Shown piece after piece: positions 3,122 through 5,867 of a stretch of 5,867 nucleotides of DNA (positions are counted from its first letter, which is position 1; each line of letters opens with the position of its first letter). Under the pieces are notes generated by a model. The model was not told the DNA's origin. It saw nothing but the letters and a program-made list of their open reading frames with translations, and ran no database searches. The position numbers and the translations under genes are program-made. Origin of the DNA: an uncultured Bacteroidales bacterium (GTDB taxonomy: Bacteria > Bacteroidota > Bacteroidia > Bacteroidales > Muribaculaceae); NCBI GenBank assembly GCA_900542185.1, contig UQMZ01000082.1:1-5867 (forward strand), in the 5' to 3' direction.

Positions 3122-5797
3122 TTATCGGCCGGAGTTTCTGACCATATCCTTGAGGGTGTTGTTGAAGTCGTGCTCGGCGATGAGGCGGCCGACGTTGAGG
3201 TGCATTCGGTAGCGCCAGTAATGGCGCGGGTTGGCCGGCACGTTGATGATCTCGTCCTTGGGATTCTCGCGACGCAACTCGCCATCGGTCGACAGCCAGT
3301 CCTGCAACGGCAGGATGCAGAGCATGGACGGACTCTTCAGCTGCAGATCCACGATCCTGGAGCAGATCCACGGCTCGGCGAAGTACGGTGCCTCGCCGCC
3401 CTCGTGCAGCACGTTGTTGTAGAAACGTTGGGCCATTTCATGGTCGCTTTCCCACCATTCGCGGATGCCTCCCATGTCGTGAGTCGACGTGGTGCAGACC
3501 GAATAGTAGGGATAGTGCCACGTGTCGCCGAACTGCAGAGCCGGATCCTTTGGCATACGCTGTATCTCCAGCGACAGGATTTCCATCTTGTGCATCACGG
3601 CGGGCACGCAGTCCGGAATCATGCCCAGGTCCTCGCCACACGCCAGCATCGAGGTGGAGTCGAGCAGCGGCGGCAGCTTCCACATAGCCTTGCCATACCA
3701 GAAGTCGTTGTGGCGGTGATAGAAGAAGTCGTTGTACAGACGGTTGAAGTTCCATTTGGCATAGTCGGACAGTACGCGGAACTGATAGGTGTACTGGGCC
3801 GCGATGCGCGGATGGTAATGGCCCGGCTGATAGGGATCCTCGATGAACAGGACGTCGTCGATGATGCCTAACAGCGCGTTCTTGATGCGCTGATGCTTCT
3901 CGTCGTCGGGCTTGTCGGCGAAGTATTCCACAACCTTCTTCTGCGTGTTGACGAAATGGCGCAGGGCGTAACGGTCGCCGCTGACACGGTCCAGGAATGT
4001 ATCCACGACCTCGCTGCGGTACGGACCGAAGAAGTCGTCGAGCATCCAGTCGAGGATGAGGGGATGCGTCATCACGTCGGCATCGATCCAGAAATCGTAA
4101 CGGTCGCGCAATTCGTCGGCGCTAAAGGGCAACGCCGGGTTGAAGTAACCCAACAGGCCATGCTCGGCATCCAGGGGAATCTGCCATATACGGAAGAAAC
4201 CTAAGATATGGTCTATGCGGAATACATCGAAGTATTCCGACATCTTGCGGAACCTGTCCTTCCACCACTGGAAGCCGTCGCGGGCCATCATCTCCCAGTT
4301 GTAGGTGGGGAATCCCCAGTTCTGGCCCAGGACAGAGAAATCATCCGGCGGCGCACCCGCGGAGGTGTCCATGTTGAACAGCTCCGGATTGCACCAGGCG
4401 TCGACGCTGTGGCGCGAGATGCCGATCGGTATGTCGCCCTTCAGCACCACGCCCGCCGAATGGGCGTAGTTGCGCGCTATGTGCAGCTGACGGTCCAGAT
4501 GATACTGCAGGAAGCAGTAATAGTCCGTCTCCGCCTTGTGCGACATGATGAACTCGTTGACGCGCTCCGGGTCATATACCGAATACATGCCCCACCGGGT
4601 GTGGTCGGGCGTATGGTTCTCGTCGCGCAGAACGCTCCATGCCGAGTACGGGCGCAGCCAGTAGTCGTTGTGGCGCAGGAAGTCCTGATAGTCGCGTGTG
4701 GCGGCTGTCCGTGCGAAGTCCTGTGCGAATATCTCGCGCAGATATTCGTGCTTCACGGCGTTGACCAACTCATAGTCAATCTGCTCCATTGCGTTGAGTT
4801 CGGCCTGCTTCTCGTCGAAATACTTCATTCTTTTCGCGCTGTTGAGGCGTCCCACTTCCTGCAGACGCAGATACATGGGATGCAACGCGAAGATGGAGTT
4901 GGCGCGATAAGGGTAGGAATCAACCCATGTGCCGGTGAGCGTGGTATCGTTTACAGGCAACAGCTGCAGTATGTTCTGGTCCGTGGCGCGGCACCAGTCC
5001 ACCATCTGCTTTATGTCGATGAAATCGCCCACTCCGAAGTCCTCGTCGGTACGGATGGAGAATACGGGGATAGCCGTACCGGTTCCGCGCCAACCCGGCT
5101 TGGGGTTGGCGAAGCGGGTGCCGTCAATCACTATCTGCTGGTCGAAACTTTCGGGGACGATGCCGAAGATGCGGTTGTTGGCCGCCTCCCACTGCACGGA
5201 GCCATCGGTGTCGTTTATAATGATGAACTTATACTCGAACGGGGGACGGAGACGATCGAACGGCAGGTTCAGCTCCCACACCGGGAAGTGCGCGTCGTTG
5301 AGGCGGATGGCTTGCCCGGGATCCCAGTTGCCCAACAGGTCGCCCTCGCCGGTTACGGCCAGAACCTCGTCCGGAGCCAGCATAGGCGCCTCAACGCGGA
5401 TGTTGATGGTGCCGGGCAGCGCCTTTAGGGGCTGGTCGCGATGCGAACGGTGGAAGATGCCCTCGGTGAAGGCCGAGGAATAGAAAGGCTTGTCGTGAGG
5501 CTGCTCGTGCCATGAGTCAAAAATCAGGACCGAGCGGATGCCCGAACCGGCCACATATCTGTGAGGCTTGCCCCATTCGAAGCGCCAAGCCTTGTCGGGA
5601 CTCTTGACCACGAACCAATAGCTGAAATCCGATGGATCGGAGTCCAGGTCCAGGGTCAGCTGCCACGTGTCGGGACTGGTCAGCTTCATCTCCAGCGCCC
5701 TGTGGGGGTCGCCGGAGCCAAGCTCGGGCAAGTCACCGCACAGGTAGAGGCTTTCGCCCCATACCGTGTGGTAATTGATGTTGAATACGAGTTTCAT
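3122..5797 (-). CDS. malQ: 4-alpha-glucanotransferase (amylomaltase), DPE2-type with two CBM20 modules
   Basis: This is a complete 891-residue GH77 enzyme (EC 2.4.1.25) that transfers alpha-1,4-glucan segments between maltodextrins during starch/maltose use. There is no signal peptide, so it is cytoplasmic. Two N-terminal starch-binding (CBM20-type) modules are visible at about residues 1-115 and 130-225; the second has the LLGNWDP motif at 154-160. The catalytic part starts near residue 235 (GWRGTGTAIPVFSIR). The GH77 catalytic residues are present: nucleophile D529 in FRIDH, acid/base E722 in GEDLG, and D774 in STHD. The conserved C-terminal LQDWLS, NPKDEIINVPANP and HYWRYRMH blocks are also intact. 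Nucleophile and acid/base are 193 residues apart, against about 48 in E. coli MalQ (694 residues, from memory). This means a large insertion, as in plant DPE2, which also has two CBM20 modules. The start at 5797 begins directly with the first CBM20 strand (MKLVFNINYHTVWGE). It is convergent to the secreted-protein gene and visibly richer in G+C than genes 1-3. Confidence 0.97.
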   Translation of the reverse strand: MKLVFNINYHTVWGESLYLCGDLPELGSGDPHRALEMKLTSPDTWQLTLDLDSDPSDFSYWFVVKSPDKAWRFEWGKPHRYVAGSGIRSVLIFDSWHEQPHDKPFYSSAFTEGIFHRSHRDQPLKALPGTINIRVEAPMLAPDEVLAVTGEGDLLGNWDPGQAIRLNDAHFPVWELNLPFDRLRPPFEYKFIIINDTDGSVQWEAANNRIFGIVPESFDQQIVIDGTRFANPKPGWRGTGTAIPVFSIRTDEDFGVGDFIDIKQMVDWCRATDQNILQLLPVNDTTLTGTWVDSYPYRANSIFALHPMYLRLQEVGRLNSAKRMKYFDEKQAELNAMEQIDYELVNAVKHEYLREIFAQDFARTAATRDYQDFLRHNDYWLRPYSAWSVLRDENHTPDHTRWGMYSVYDPERVNEFIMSHKAETDYYCFLQYHLDRQLHIARNYAHSAGVVLKGDIPIGISRHSVDAWCNPELFNMDTSAGAPPDDFSVLGQNWGFPTYNWEMMARDGFQWWKDRFRKMSEYFDVFRIDHILGFFRIWQIPLDAEHGLLGYFNPALPFSADELRDRYDFWIDADVMTHPLILDWMLDDFFGPYRSEVVDTFLDRVSGDRYALRHFVNTQKKVVEYFADKPDDEKHQRIKNALLGIIDDVLFIEDPYQPGHYHPRIAAQYTYQFRVLSDYAKWNFNRLYNDFFYHRHNDFWYGKAMWKLPPLLDSTSMLACGEDLGMIPDCVPAVMHKMEILSLEIQRMPKDPALQFGDTWHYPYYSVCTTSTHDMGGIREWWESDHEMAQRFYNNVLHEGGEAPYFAEPWICSRIVDLQLKSPSMLCILPLQDWLSTDGELRRENPKDEIINVPANPRHYWRYRMHLNVGRLIAEHDFNNTLKDMVRNSGR

Positions 5798-5829
5798 ACG
5801 TATATAGATTTGAATTTAGGCATCGTTCC

Positions 5830-5867
5830 TTAAAAAATGTATTCGCCAGGGTCGCAGATGTGCCTCA
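5830..5867 (-). CDS. Possible 3' end of a gene upstream of malQ (partial)
   Basis: On the minus strand the window edge is open and reads RHICDPGEYIF before a TAA at 5832-5830. That leaves 32 bp before the malQ start, a spacing typical of co-transcribed genes. The codons look plausible but eleven residues prove nothing. A competing reading is a divergent plus-strand gene starting at ATG 5837 after an A-run (MYSPGSQMCL). It could also be plain intergenic DNA. No family can be named. Confidence 0.22.
   Translation of the reverse strand, partial: RHICDPGEYIF

Noticed and set aside
4208..5428. Open frame of 406 codons on the plus strand, antisense to malQ
   Set aside because: It lies wholly opposite a well-supported GH77 gene. 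Its translation is rich in Val, Arg and His without recognisable motifs, as expected for the shadow of a G+C-rich gene.
5798..5867. Promoter for malQ (TACATTTT at 5834-5841 on the minus strand)
   Set aside because: It resembles the -7 element TAnnTTTG only partly, and no TTTG lies at the proper distance upstream within the window.

Overview
The window looks like the end of a shotgun contig from a gut-type Bacteroidales bacterium, probably in the Muribaculaceae/Prevotellaceae range. The evidence is the protein families: a BACON-like lipoprotein, a small outer-membrane barrel, a secreted protein with a sorting-like C-terminal tail, and a DPE2-type MalQ with two starch-binding modules. In addition, the translation starts are A/T-rich and lack a Shine-Dalgarno sequence. 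The family and genus are inference; no marker gene is present. The first 34 bases are not genomic: positions 2-34 match the Illumina Nextera read-1 transposase adapter.

Left part (35-1640): a small lipoprotein gene (172-558) and a small outer-membrane beta-barrel gene (853-1497) are embedded in a family of short palindromic repeats. Each repeat is about 30 bp and carries GTAG next to an imperfect hairpin, which is the architecture of REP elements. One copy lies upstream of the lipoprotein gene and one, inverted, lies downstream of it. Three tandem copies at an exact 30-bp period precede the barrel gene, and a decayed copy follows it. The roughly 70 bp after the repeat is also shared between the upstream regions of the two genes, so the whole repeat-plus-leader block is duplicated.

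Middle part (1641-3026): a 461-residue secreted protein with degenerate Trp/Tyr-Asp-Gly-Asn repeats and a C-terminal tail of the kind common on exported Bacteroidales proteins. Its function is unknown.

Right part (3072-5867): a strong bidirectional hairpin terminator separates this rightward gene from a convergent leftward gene, a complete 891-residue 4-alpha-glucanotransferase (malQ, GH77). The malQ segment is visibly richer in G+C and in G/C-ending codons than the three envelope genes, so the terminator also marks a change in composition. A possible last few codons of another leftward gene lie at the window edge, about 32 bp upstream of malQ.

Genes 1-3 plausibly all act at the cell envelope, while MalQ is a cytoplasmic enzyme of maltodextrin/starch breakdown. 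Nothing in the sequence links the two groups functionally. The most unusual content is the REP-like repeat cluster and the duplicated leader. No transposase, CRISPR array, tRNA or rRNA was seen.
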